Shown one piece after another: positions 7,509-13,582 of a DNA stretch of 13,582 nucleotides. A program made the translations under genes and the position numbers. The stretch's first letter is position 1; every line of letters starts with the position of its first letter. The notes under the pieces were generated by a model. The model had not been told where the DNA came from, did not search any database, and saw nothing but the letters and a program-made list of their open reading frames with translations. This DNA is from Acidobacteriota bacterium (GTDB lineage Bacteria; Acidobacteriota; Terriglobia; Terriglobales; Acidobacteriaceae): contig JAJXYW010000226.1 of NCBI GenBank assembly GCA_021780415.1, forward strand, positions 1 through 13,582, read 5' to 3'.

Positions 7509-8153
7509 GTGACCTCACATCACCCAATTCGTAAGGTCGTCACCCCCGAGCCGACGGTCATCCCCGACAAGCTCTACTTCCGCATTGGCGATGTGGCCAA
7601 GCTCTGCGATGTGCCCGCCTATGTCCTTCGTTTCTGGGAGACCGAGTTCCCCCAGCTCAAGCCCAACAAAGGCGGCACCGGCCAGCGCCTCTACCGCAAG
7701 CGCGACGTCGAGATGGCCCTCCGCATCAAGAGCCTGCTTTACGATCAGGGCTACACCATCCCCGGAGCCCGCCAGGTCTTCGCCACCGAGCCTAGGCCCA
7801 AAGACGCCTCTGACACCTCTCCACAACCAGCCGCCGCTTCACCGCCTCAGCCCATTGAAGCTCCTGCCGCCGTCGACGTAGGCGAGACGATTCGACAGGA
7901 AGCTCAGCGCCGCGACCAACTCTCCACCCTCCGCACCGAACTCCGCTCCCTCGTCGACCTGCTCTCCAGGCCCACCTCCACCGACCATCCAGCGCCCGCC
8001 GCGGCCCTCCCACTCGACACCCCGCCGCCCGCCAAGCTCAAGTCCATGCGCCCTCGCCTGGTCCTCGAACCCAAACCCGAACTCAAGCCCGATCCAGCGC
8101 CCGAACGCAAGCCCCGCCTCGTCGATCAGGGCGACCTCTTCCCCTCCGAATGA
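7509..8153 (+). CDS. MerR-type DNA-binding regulator with disordered C-terminal tail
   Basis: 214 residues from a GTG start; CAGG lies five bases upstream. Residues 21-92 form a MerR-type winged helix-turn-helix: YFRIGDVAKLCDVPAYVLRF is the recognition part, followed by WETEFPQLKP, GQRLYRKRDVEMALRIKSLL and GYTIPGARQVF. Relatives with WExEFP are widespread in Acidobacteria and Deltaproteobacteria and lack a classical metal-binding domain. Past residue 95 the chain is Pro/Ala/Ser-rich, with one short amphipathic, possibly coiled segment (127-153) and then a Pro/Lys-rich tail. No effector-binding cysteines or drug pocket can be seen. The stop overlaps the start of the murJ-like gene (ATGA at 8150-8153), so the two are almost certainly co-transcribed and translationally coupled. 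An array of AACC boxes upstream may be its operator. Targets are unknown. Confidence 0.88.
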   Translation: MTSHHPIRKVVTPEPTVIPDKLYFRIGDVAKLCDVPAYVLRFWETEFPQLKPNKGGTGQRLYRKRDVEMALRIKSLLYDQGYTIPGARQVFATEPRPKDASDTSPQPAAASPPQPIEAPAAVDVGETIRQEAQRRDQLSTLRTELRSLVDLLSRPTSTDHPAPAAALPLDTPPPAKLKSMRPRLVLEPKPELKPDPAPERKPRLVDQGDLFPSE

Positions 8154-9766
8154 CCGCGTCAGCCCGTCCCGACGCCGCCCTGCAAGGTTCCCAGCCTCCC
8201 CCGTCACCGCCGCGGACCCGCCGCACCCACACCGCCGCTTCCGCCACCATTCTCCTCATGGCCAGCTCACTGCTCTCCGGCCTGCTCGCCCTGGTGCGCA
8301 TTAAATACGTCAACTACCTCTTCGGCGCCGGTGCCGCGCAGGACGCCTACCGCGCCGCATTCACCCTCCCCAACCTCCTCAACTACTTCCTCATCGGCGG
8401 CGCCGCCTCTATCTCCCTCATCACCATCCTCAATCGCTACCGCGAGGCCGGCGACGAAGCCGGCGGCGACCACGCTCTCTCCGTCATCCTCAACACCATG
8501 CTCGTCGTCCTTGGCTCCGGCGTCCTGCTCGCCGAAATCTTCGCCCCCCAATACGTCTGGCTGGCCAACGAAGGCTTCCGCAACGAGCCCATCCGCGCCG
8601 CTCTCTGCACCTCGCTCACCCGCCTCATCCTCCCTGCGCAGCTCTTCTTCTTCATCGGCTCCGTCATGAGTTCGCGCCTCCAGGTCCGCAAGATCTTTCT
8701 CTATCAAGCCTTCACGCCGCTCATCTACAACGGCGGCATCATCCTCGGCGCAGTCTTCCTGCACACCCGCCTCGGCATCTACTCGCTCGCCGTCGGCGTT
8801 CTCGCCGGAGTCATCATCGGTTCCGCGCTGCTCAACTCGCTCGGAGCCTTCCGCACCGGCTTTCGTTACCGTCCCATCCTCGGCTTCCGCGACCCCGCCT
8901 TCCACGAGTGGCTCAAGCTCTCTCTCCCCCTCATGATCGGCGTCTCGCTGGTCATGTTCGACGGCATCTTCCTCAACTACTTCGCCTCCATCGCCAAGGG
9001 CGGCATCACCCTCATCGGCAACGCCAAGGACCTCTTCAACGCCCCCTTCAACGTCATCGGCCCGGCCGCCGGCGCAGCCTCGCTGCCCTTCTTCGCCTCG
9101 CTCTTCCAGCAGCGCCGCGAGTTCGACTTCTCCGCCTCCGTAGGCCGCAGCGTCTCGCGCCTCTTCGCCGTCGGCATGCTCGTTGCTGCGTGGATGATTG
9201 CGCTCGCCCCGTGGCTCCTCGACCTCTTCAAGGGCGGCAAATTCAACCGCGCCGACGTCGCCTCCGTCACCCAGCTCTTTCAGATCCTCTCCCTCACCCT
9301 GGCCTTCTGGGCCGTGCAGGGCATCTACGCCCGAGCCTTTTATGCAGCCTCCAACACCCACACTCCCGCCATCGCCGGCACCCTCATCACCGTCCTCTCC
9401 ATCCCCATGTACTGGGCACTCTTCCACGCCCGCGGCCTCACCGGCCTGGCCATCGCCTCCGACATCGGCATCACCCTCCAGACCGCCACCCTCGCCCTCC
9501 TCCTCCACCGCAAACGCCTCGTCTCGCTCCTCCACATCGAGTACCCCGAACTCGCCCGCGCCCTCGCCGCCGCGCTGATCGCATTCGTCGCAGCCCACAC
9601 CGCGACCATCGCACTCACGCACACTCTCCCCACGCTTACCGGCCACACCGCCGACCTCCTCCTCATAGCCGCCGGAAGCCTGGCCTGGGCCATCGCCGCG
9701 CTCCTGATGCTCGTCCTCCTCCGCTCCAGACTCCCCGCCCAGGTCCTCCGCCGCAAAGCCGCTTAG
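8150..9766 (+). CDS. murJ: MurJ/MviN-family lipid II flippase-like membrane protein
   Basis: A 538-residue integral membrane protein of the MOP superfamily, with about 14 hydrophobic helices from residue 29 on, preceded by a Pro/Arg-rich cytoplasmic N-terminus. MurJ moves lipid II across the inner membrane for peptidoglycan synthesis. The N-terminal block aligns without gaps to E. coli MurJ: GAGAAQDAYRAAFTLPNLL (59-77) matches GAGMATDAFFVAFKLPNLL. Asp65 matches Asp39 and Arg50 matches Arg24. However, Gly44 replaces Arg18, Asn78 replaces Arg52 and Gly83 replaces Glu57, residues that are charged in E. coli MurJ. FNVIGPAAGAASLPFFASL (297-315) is the matching mid-protein family block. The start overlaps the MerR-type gene by four bases. 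Flippase family is firm; lipid II as the substrate is likely but not proven, because of the lost charges. Confidence 0.9.
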   Translation: MTASARPDAALQGSQPPPSPPRTRRTHTAASATILLMASSLLSGLLALVRIKYVNYLFGAGAAQDAYRAAFTLPNLLNYFLIGGAASISLITILNRYREAGDEAGGDHALSVILNTMLVVLGSGVLLAEIFAPQYVWLANEGFRNEPIRAALCTSLTRLILPAQLFFFIGSVMSSRLQVRKIFLYQAFTPLIYNGGIILGAVFLHTRLGIYSLAVGVLAGVIIGSALLNSLGAFRTGFRYRPILGFRDPAFHEWLKLSLPLMIGVSLVMFDGIFLNYFASIAKGGITLIGNAKDLFNAPFNVIGPAAGAASLPFFASLFQQRREFDFSASVGRSVSRLFAVGMLVAAWMIALAPWLLDLFKGGKFNRADVASVTQLFQILSLTLAFWAVQGIYARAFYAASNTHTPAIAGTLITVLSIPMYWALFHARGLTGLAIASDIGITLQTATLALLLHRKRLVSLLHIEYPELARALAAALIAFVAAHTATIALTHTLPTLTGHTADLLLIAAGSLAWAIAALLMLVLLRSRLPAQVLRRKAA

Positions 9767-9849
9767 TCTCATTCAGTCGATTCATCCCATCCCATTCAAT
9801 CCTCCACATCCCCACTGAACCGTCGTTTCCCACCAACCGCTGTTCCTCA

Positions 9850-9878
9850 TTGGTTCGCGCTCTTTGTGCAGGTAGAAT
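9850..9878 (+). promoter_or_regulatory. candidate sigma-70-type promoter of metK
   Basis: TTGGTT (9850-9855) and TAGAAT (9873-9878) are separated by 17 bases. The -10 matches consensus at five of six positions, the -35 mainly in TTG. Initiation near 9885 would leave a leader of about 150 bases before metK, which contains the nested stems described separately. Confidence 0.5.
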
Positions 9879-9918
9879 AAAAGGGTTCCGCTGACACGAT
9901 ACCCATCGTCTTGGCAGA

Positions 9919-10010
9919 ACGACCGGAAACCAATGCTGGGCCACGCCCGTGGCACATCCAGCACGAGGGGCCGGTCGTCGGGCGCTCTGCCTCTCCGCGA
10001 GCGTGTCCGG
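9919..10010 (+). promoter_or_regulatory. structured 5' leader of metK, candidate cis-regulatory RNA
   Basis: A closing stem pairs ACGACCGG (9919-9926) with CCGGTCGT (9971-9978), eight perfect pairs. Inside it TGCTGG (9934-9939) pairs with CCAGCA (9958-9963), continued directly by GCCAC (9940-9944) with GTGGC (9949-9953) around the loop GCCC; the four bases ACAT (9954-9957) bulge out. A second hairpin follows: GCGCTC (9982-9987) with GAGCGT (9999-10004). Its 11-base loop contains CTCC (9993-9996), complementary to the GGAG of the metK ribosome site (10024-10027). I do not recognise a known SAM or SAH riboswitch consensus. The alternative is a palindromic dispersed repeat. Confidence 0.5.
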
Positions 10011-10036
10011 CTATCTGATCTAAGGAGCATTCCGCT

Positions 10037-11209
10037 TTGTCTAAAAACACCGATCGTTTCCTATTTACCAGTGAGTCCGTGACCGAAGGTCATCCCGACA
10101 AGATCGCCGACCAGATCTCCGACGCGATCCTCGACGCCTGCCTTGCCGTCGATCCCACCAGCCGTGTCGCCTGCGAAACTCTCACCTGCACCGGCCTCAT
10201 CGTCGTCGCCGGAGAGATCACCACCCAGGCCTACGTCGACTTCCAGACCCTGGTCCGCGACACCGTTCGCGAGATCGGTTACGACGACGCCCTCAAGGGC
10301 TTCGACTGCAACACCTGCGGCGTCATCTCCACCATCAACCGCCAGTCCCCCGACATCGCACAAGGTGTTGACACCGGCGGCGCCGGCGACCAGGGCATGA
10401 TGTTCGGCTACGCCACCAACGAGACGCCTGAGCTCATGCCCACGCCCATCTCGCTCGCCCACAAACTCGCCCACAAGCTCACCGAGGTGCGCAAGAACGG
10501 CAAGCTCCCCTACCTCCGCCCGGACGGCAAGTCCCAGGTCACCGTGGAGTACGACGCCAACAATCGCCCCGTCCGCGTCGACGCCGTCGTCATCTCCACC
10601 CAGCACGCCGAAGAGGTTGGAAACGACCAGCTCCGCGCCGAGATCATGGAGCACGTCATCCAGGCCGTCATCCCGGCCGCTCTGCTCGACGCCGACACCA
10701 AGTACCACATCAACCCCACCGGCCGCTTCGTCATCGGCGGACCCATGGGAGACACCGGTCTCACCGGCCGCAAGATCATCGTCGACACCTACGGCGGCAT
10801 GGGCCGTCACGGCGGCGGAGCCTTCTCCGGCAAGGACGCCACCAAGGTCGATCGCAGTGCCGCTTACATGGCGCGCTATGTCGCCAAGAACATCGTCGCT
10901 GCCGGCCTCGCCGACCGCGTCGAAGTCCAACTCGCCTACGCCATCGGTGTAGCCGAGCCCGTCAGCGTCCGCATCGACACCTTCGGCACAGGCACCGTCT
11001 CCGAGCCCCGCCTCATCGAGCTCGTTCGCGAGAACTTCCAGCTCACCCCCAAGGGCATCATCGAGAGCCTCAACCTGCGTCGTCCCATCTTCAAGCAGAC
11101 CGCCGCCTACGGCCACTTTGGCCGCTCCGGTGACGCCTTCACCTGGGAAGCCACCGACAAAGCCGCAGCCCTCAAAGCCGGAGCCGCAGCCGAACTCGCC
11201 GCCAAATAA
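10037..11209 (+). CDS. metK: S-adenosylmethionine synthetase (methionine adenosyltransferase)
   Basis: Makes S-adenosylmethionine from methionine and ATP, releasing phosphate and pyrophosphate; cytoplasmic and normally tetrameric. The 390-residue length is standard. Start is TTG at 10037 with TAAGGAG at 10021-10027, nine bases upstream. Visible motifs: [20 protein letters not shown] (11-30) with the catalytic His19 and Mg-binding Asp21; the first signature [16 protein letters not shown] (115-130); the second signature GGGAFSGKD (259-267), the phosphate/K+ loop with Lys266; and [20 protein letters not shown] (272-291). No key residue is missing. The gene stands alone, with its own promoter, long structured leader and 3' hairpin, so control by SAM or methionine level at the leader is plausible but not shown. 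Confidence 0.98.
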   Translation: MSKNTDRFLFTSESVTEGHPDKIADQISDAILDACLAVDPTSRVACETLTCTGLIVVAGEITTQAYVDFQTLVRDTVREIGYDDALKGFDCNTCGVISTINRQSPDIAQGVDTGGAGDQGMMFGYATNETPELMPTPISLAHKLAHKLTEVRKNGKLPYLRPDGKSQVTVEYDANNRPVRVDAVVISTQHAEEVGNDQLRAEIMEHVIQAVIPAALLDADTKYHINPTGRFVIGGPMGDTGLTGRKIIVDTYGGMGRHGGGAFSGKDATKVDRSAAYMARYVAKNIVAAGLADRVEVQLAYAIGVAEPVSVRIDTFGTGTVSEPRLIELVRENFQLTPKGIIESLNLRRPIFKQTAAYGHFGRSGDAFTWEATDKAAALKAGAAAELAAK

Positions 11210-11229
11210 ATCTCAACGCACCATCAACA

Positions 11230-11258
11230 CAAGGGCGAGCCATCAAGGCTCGCCCTTG
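11230..11258 (+). terminator. strong hairpin after metK, probable terminator without a U-tract
   Basis: CAAGGGCGAGCC (11230-11241) pairs perfectly with GGCTCGCCCTTG (11247-11258) around the five-base loop ATCAA. It lies 20 bases after the metK stop. The bases after it (CTGTTCC) are not a proper T-run, so the stem may act as a 3'-end protector or work with other factors; being symmetrical it could serve both strands. Confidence 0.75.
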
Positions 11259-11377
11259 CTGTTCCTCGACGGATTTCCCTCGCCCAACCGTGCGCTTCCG
11301 TGTACTCTCCATCTACCGGGCCCGTCTCATCCTTCAGAGAATATCCGCACGCCACCCCAAAGATTCAGGAGCTTCTT

Positions 11378-12592
11378 TTGAACCTTCGCGGCCGCACCGC
11401 ACCCCTCTGGCTGATGGGCATGTCGAATCTGTCCTTCGGCTTATACGCCGGCTTCCTCACCGTCCCGCTGCCCCAACTCCTCGCCGCTCAGCACGTCCCC
11501 GAAGCCCGCATCGCCACCCTCACCGCCACTGTCTTCTCCGGCGGCATCTGGGTTTTTCTCCTCGGCCCCATGCTCGACGTCCGCTTCAGCCGCCGCTGGT
11601 ACTCCACCTTCTTCGCCGCCCTCGCTAGCATCTGCCTCACCGTCAGTCTGCTCAACCGCACCCATCTCCAACTCCTCGAAGTCCTCATGCTCCTCGGCTT
11701 CGCCTCCGCCCAGCTCTGCACCAACGCACTCGGCGGCTGGCTCGCCACCATCGTCCAAGCCCACGACGAAAGCAAGCTCAGCTCCTGGACCTGGGCCGCC
11801 AGCTTCGCCGGCAACGGCCTCATGACCATCCTCGCCGGCGAGCTTGTGCGCACACTCCCGCTCCCACTCGCCGCCGTTCTCCTCGGCCTCATCGTCTTCG
11901 CTCCCACCTCCATCTTTCTCCTCATGCCCTCACCCGGCCCCGACCGCCGCCTCGCCCGCGAGAGCTTCACCAAATTCTTCGCCGAAGTCCTCGCCGTCGT
12001 CCGCCGCCGCGAAGTCCTCATCGCCCTGGCCCTCTTCGCATCGCCCTGCGCCTCCTTCGCTCTCACCAACACCCTCGGCGGATTCGGCGACAACTTCCAC
12101 GCCTCCGCCCGTTTCGTCAGTCTCATCGGCGGAGCCGGCCTCTCCCTCGCCGGCATCTTCGGCAGCCTGATGTTCACCCCCTTCGCCAAACTCCTCCCCC
12201 TTCGCCCGCTCTATCTCGCCATCGGCATCGCCGGAGCCCTCTTCACCGCGGGCCTGTTGCTCCTGCATCACACACCCGCCAGCTTCGGCATCGCCATGAT
12301 CGGTGAAAACATCTTCCAGGCCCTCGCCTACACCGGCATTACCGCAATCGCCTTCGAGACCATCGGCCGCAGCAATCCACTCGCCGCCACTCAGTACAGC
12401 CTCTTCAACGCTGCCTCGCTCCTTCCCATCATCTACATGCAGGTCATCGACGGCCGCGCCTATACCCACCACGGCGTCACCGGCAGCTTCCTCACCGACG
12501 CCGCCCTCGGCCTCCTCGCCTGCGCTCTCCTCGCTCTCATGCTTTTTCTCCTTCGCCGCCCCTCTGCCGAACTTCTCCAGCCAACCCGGTAG
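11378..12592 (+). CDS. MFS permease, AmpG/PAT-like
   Basis: A 404-residue membrane protein with about 12 hydrophobic helices. The TTG at 11378 is chosen because AGGAG (11367-11371) stands six bases ahead; the longer frame from GTG 11300 adds 26 polar residues without a ribosome site. After MNLRGRTAPLWLMGM the first helix begins. An MFS-type loop, LLGPMLDVRFSRRWY (61-75), follows helix 2 and resembles the Pro/Asp/Arg loop of AmpG and acetyl-CoA (PAT) transporters. A basic central loop near DRRLARE (about residues 189-195) splits the protein into two halves. AmpG imports anhydro-muropeptides for cell-wall recycling, which would fit the nearby murJ-like gene, but AmpG motifs are not decisive here and other solutes are possible. 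It follows the metK hairpin and seems monocistronic. Confidence 0.82.
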   Translation: MNLRGRTAPLWLMGMSNLSFGLYAGFLTVPLPQLLAAQHVPEARIATLTATVFSGGIWVFLLGPMLDVRFSRRWYSTFFAALASICLTVSLLNRTHLQLLEVLMLLGFASAQLCTNALGGWLATIVQAHDESKLSSWTWAASFAGNGLMTILAGELVRTLPLPLAAVLLGLIVFAPTSIFLLMPSPGPDRRLARESFTKFFAEVLAVVRRREVLIALALFASPCASFALTNTLGGFGDNFHASARFVSLIGGAGLSLAGIFGSLMFTPFAKLLPLRPLYLAIGIAGALFTAGLLLLHHTPASFGIAMIGENIFQALAYTGITAIAFETIGRSNPLAATQYSLFNAASLLPIIYMQVIDGRAYTHHGVTGSFLTDAALGLLACALLALMLFLLRRPSAELLQPTR

Positions 12593-12716
12593 CAAGTTGC
12601 CCCCCGTGGAATTTGCGCTGGCCTCTCAGACTCCCCCGTAGAGTACATTCAGAGCAGCCCCTCCGCTCCTTCAACGCATCTACAGTGAATAAGTGAAGAC
12701 GCCTCTCCTGCCCCTC

Positions 12717-12737
12717 GGAGCGCTGGTGCCCCGCTCC
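12717..12737 (+). other. short GC stem ahead of the transglutaminase-like gene
   Basis: GGAGCG (12717-12722) pairs with CGCTCC (12732-12737) around a nine-base loop. It ends 24 bases before the proposed TTG start and 14 bases before its AAAGG ribosome site. It could shape the leader, but six pairs in GC-rich DNA can arise by chance. The rest of the 169-base gap from 12593 shows no convincing promoter. Confidence 0.25.
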
Positions 12738-12761
12738 CAATCCGTCATAGAAAGGCGCCCC

Positions 12762-13582
12762 TTGCTCATCCAATCCGAGTACGACCTCCACTTCCATCTC
12801 CTCCAGCCCACGCCCTTCGTGGCGCTGCTGCACCTCCACCCGTCACTCGACTCCCAGCTCGCCACCGTCCCCGGCATCGACGCCGACGACAGCCTCCACG
12901 CCGAGCATCTCGACCCCAACAAAGAACCCCTCCACGAACTCCCCATCGACGAGTACCTCGACACCTTCGGCAATCGTTGCTCGCGCTTCGTCGCACCCTC
13001 CGGCAATCTCCGCCTCCACGGCCACAGCATCCTCCGCACCGGCGACTACCCCGAACTCCAGGGCTTCAACCTTCCGCAAACGCCCGTAGAGCAGCTCCCC
13101 GCCGACGCCCTCCAGTTCCTCCTCGCCAGCCGCTACTGCGAAGTCGACCGCTTCGGCGGCATCGCCCACGATCTCTTCGGCCACCTCGGCAGCGGCTGGG
13201 CCCTCGCCGCCACCATCCGCGACTGGGTTCACCAGAAGGTAGCCTTCGACTACAAGCAGGCCCGCGCCACCAAGACCGCCATGGACGTGTACACCGAACG
13301 CATCGGCGTCTGCCGCGACTACCAGCACCTCGCCATCACTCTCACCCGCTGCTTAAAGATCCCCGCCCGGTACGTTACCGGCTACATCGGCGACATCCGC
13401 ACCCTCTCCACCGGCGTCGGTGACTTCAGCGCCTGGTATCAAATCTTCCTAGACGGCCGCTGGTGGGACATGGACGCCCGCCACAACTACCCCCGCACCG
13501 GCCGCATCCTCATGGCCACCGGCCGCGACGCCGCCGACGTTGCCATCACCACCAGCTTCGGCCGCGCCGACCTCACCCACTT
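12762..13582 (+). CDS. transglutaminase-like cysteine protease-fold protein, 3' end missing
   Basis: 273 complete codons are visible and the frame runs off the window. The start is TTG 12762 with AAAGG at 12751-12755; GTG codons at 12693 and 12726 are in frame but lack a ribosome site. The N-terminus MLIQSEYDLHFHLLQPTPFV matches the beta-rich N-terminal domain common to bacterial transglutaminase-like proteins of this type. The core domain starts near residue 150 (TIRDWVHQKVAFDY). The nucleophile is probably Cys184 in IGVCRDYQHLA, followed by LTRCLKIPARYVTGYIGD. The position where a His-Ala-Trp motif is usual reads DFSAWYQIF (221-229), so Ser replaces His; WWDMDARHN (234-242) supplies the usual Asp and another His (241). 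Possible roles are proteolysis or peptide crosslinking; the substrate is unknown. No signal peptide is seen, so it is probably cytoplasmic. Confidence 0.9.
   Translation, partial: MLIQSEYDLHFHLLQPTPFVALLHLHPSLDSQLATVPGIDADDSLHAEHLDPNKEPLHELPIDEYLDTFGNRCSRFVAPSGNLRLHGHSILRTGDYPELQGFNLPQTPVEQLPADALQFLLASRYCEVDRFGGIAHDLFGHLGSGWALAATIRDWVHQKVAFDYKQARATKTAMDVYTERIGVCRDYQHLAITLTRCLKIPARYVTGYIGDIRTLSTGVGDFSAWYQIFLDGRWWDMDARHNYPRTGRILMATGRDAADVAITTSFGRADLTH

Noticed and set aside
8267..9772. Very long open frame on the minus strand opposite murJ
   Set aside because: It is a Glu/Gly/Asp/Val-rich mirror of high-GC codon usage; similar shadows lie opposite the VOC, purM, metK and MFS genes.
9919..9978. 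A known SAM-I, SAM-II or SAH riboswitch upstream of metK
   Set aside because: The stems are clear, but the conserved unpaired motifs of those classes as I know them are not present, so no named class was assigned.
11300..11377. GTG start of the MFS permease with 26 extra residues
   Set aside because: No ribosome site precedes it, whereas AGGAG is well placed for the TTG at 11378.

Overview
This window looks like a chromosomal segment from a high-GC soil-type bacterium, most likely an Acidobacteriota member of the Acidobacteriaceae kind. That placement is inferred from the C-ending codon bias, TTG/GTG starts, and the style of the MerR, MurJ and PurM homologues; no rRNA or marker search was possible. 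Twelve genes are supported, two of them cut by the window edges. I see no phage, transposase, CRISPR array, tRNA, rRNA, defence island or biosynthetic cluster.

Layout. (1) 1-2296, plus strand: the 3' part of a nickel/cobalt permease (NiCoT), a small three-helix membrane protein of visibly lower GC, and a secreted VOC/glyoxalase-fold protein. (2) 2346-3659, minus strand: hemL (glutamate-1-semialdehyde aminomutase), convergent with the VOC gene and divergent from the next. (3) 3753-4886, plus: a PurM (AIR synthetase) homologue with several unusual substitutions at conserved motifs. (4) 4943-6007, minus: a zinc-ribbon plus site-2-protease membrane metallopeptidase. (5) 6091-7206, plus: a YqjM-like Old Yellow Enzyme. 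(6) 7207-7508: a 302-base non-coding gap with an inverted repeat, a REP-like stretch, and a run of nine same-strand AACC boxes just before a MerR-type gene. (7) 7509-9766, plus: the MerR-type regulator overlapping a MurJ/MviN-family lipid flippase by ATGA. (8) 9767-11258: promoter, long structured leader, metK and a strong 3' hairpin. (9) 11378-12592: an AmpG/PAT-like MFS permease. (10) 12762 to the end: a transglutaminase-like protein, truncated by the window.

The gene set is mainly core metabolism and envelope: heme, purine and SAM synthesis, lipid II transport and possibly muropeptide uptake. There is no single multi-gene pathway; only merR-murJ looks like a tight operon. The most interesting signals are non-coding or at residue level: the nested-stem leader of metK with a possible anti-Shine-Dalgarno loop, the AACC array upstream of merR-murJ, and the loss of normally conserved residues in the PurM and MurJ homologues.
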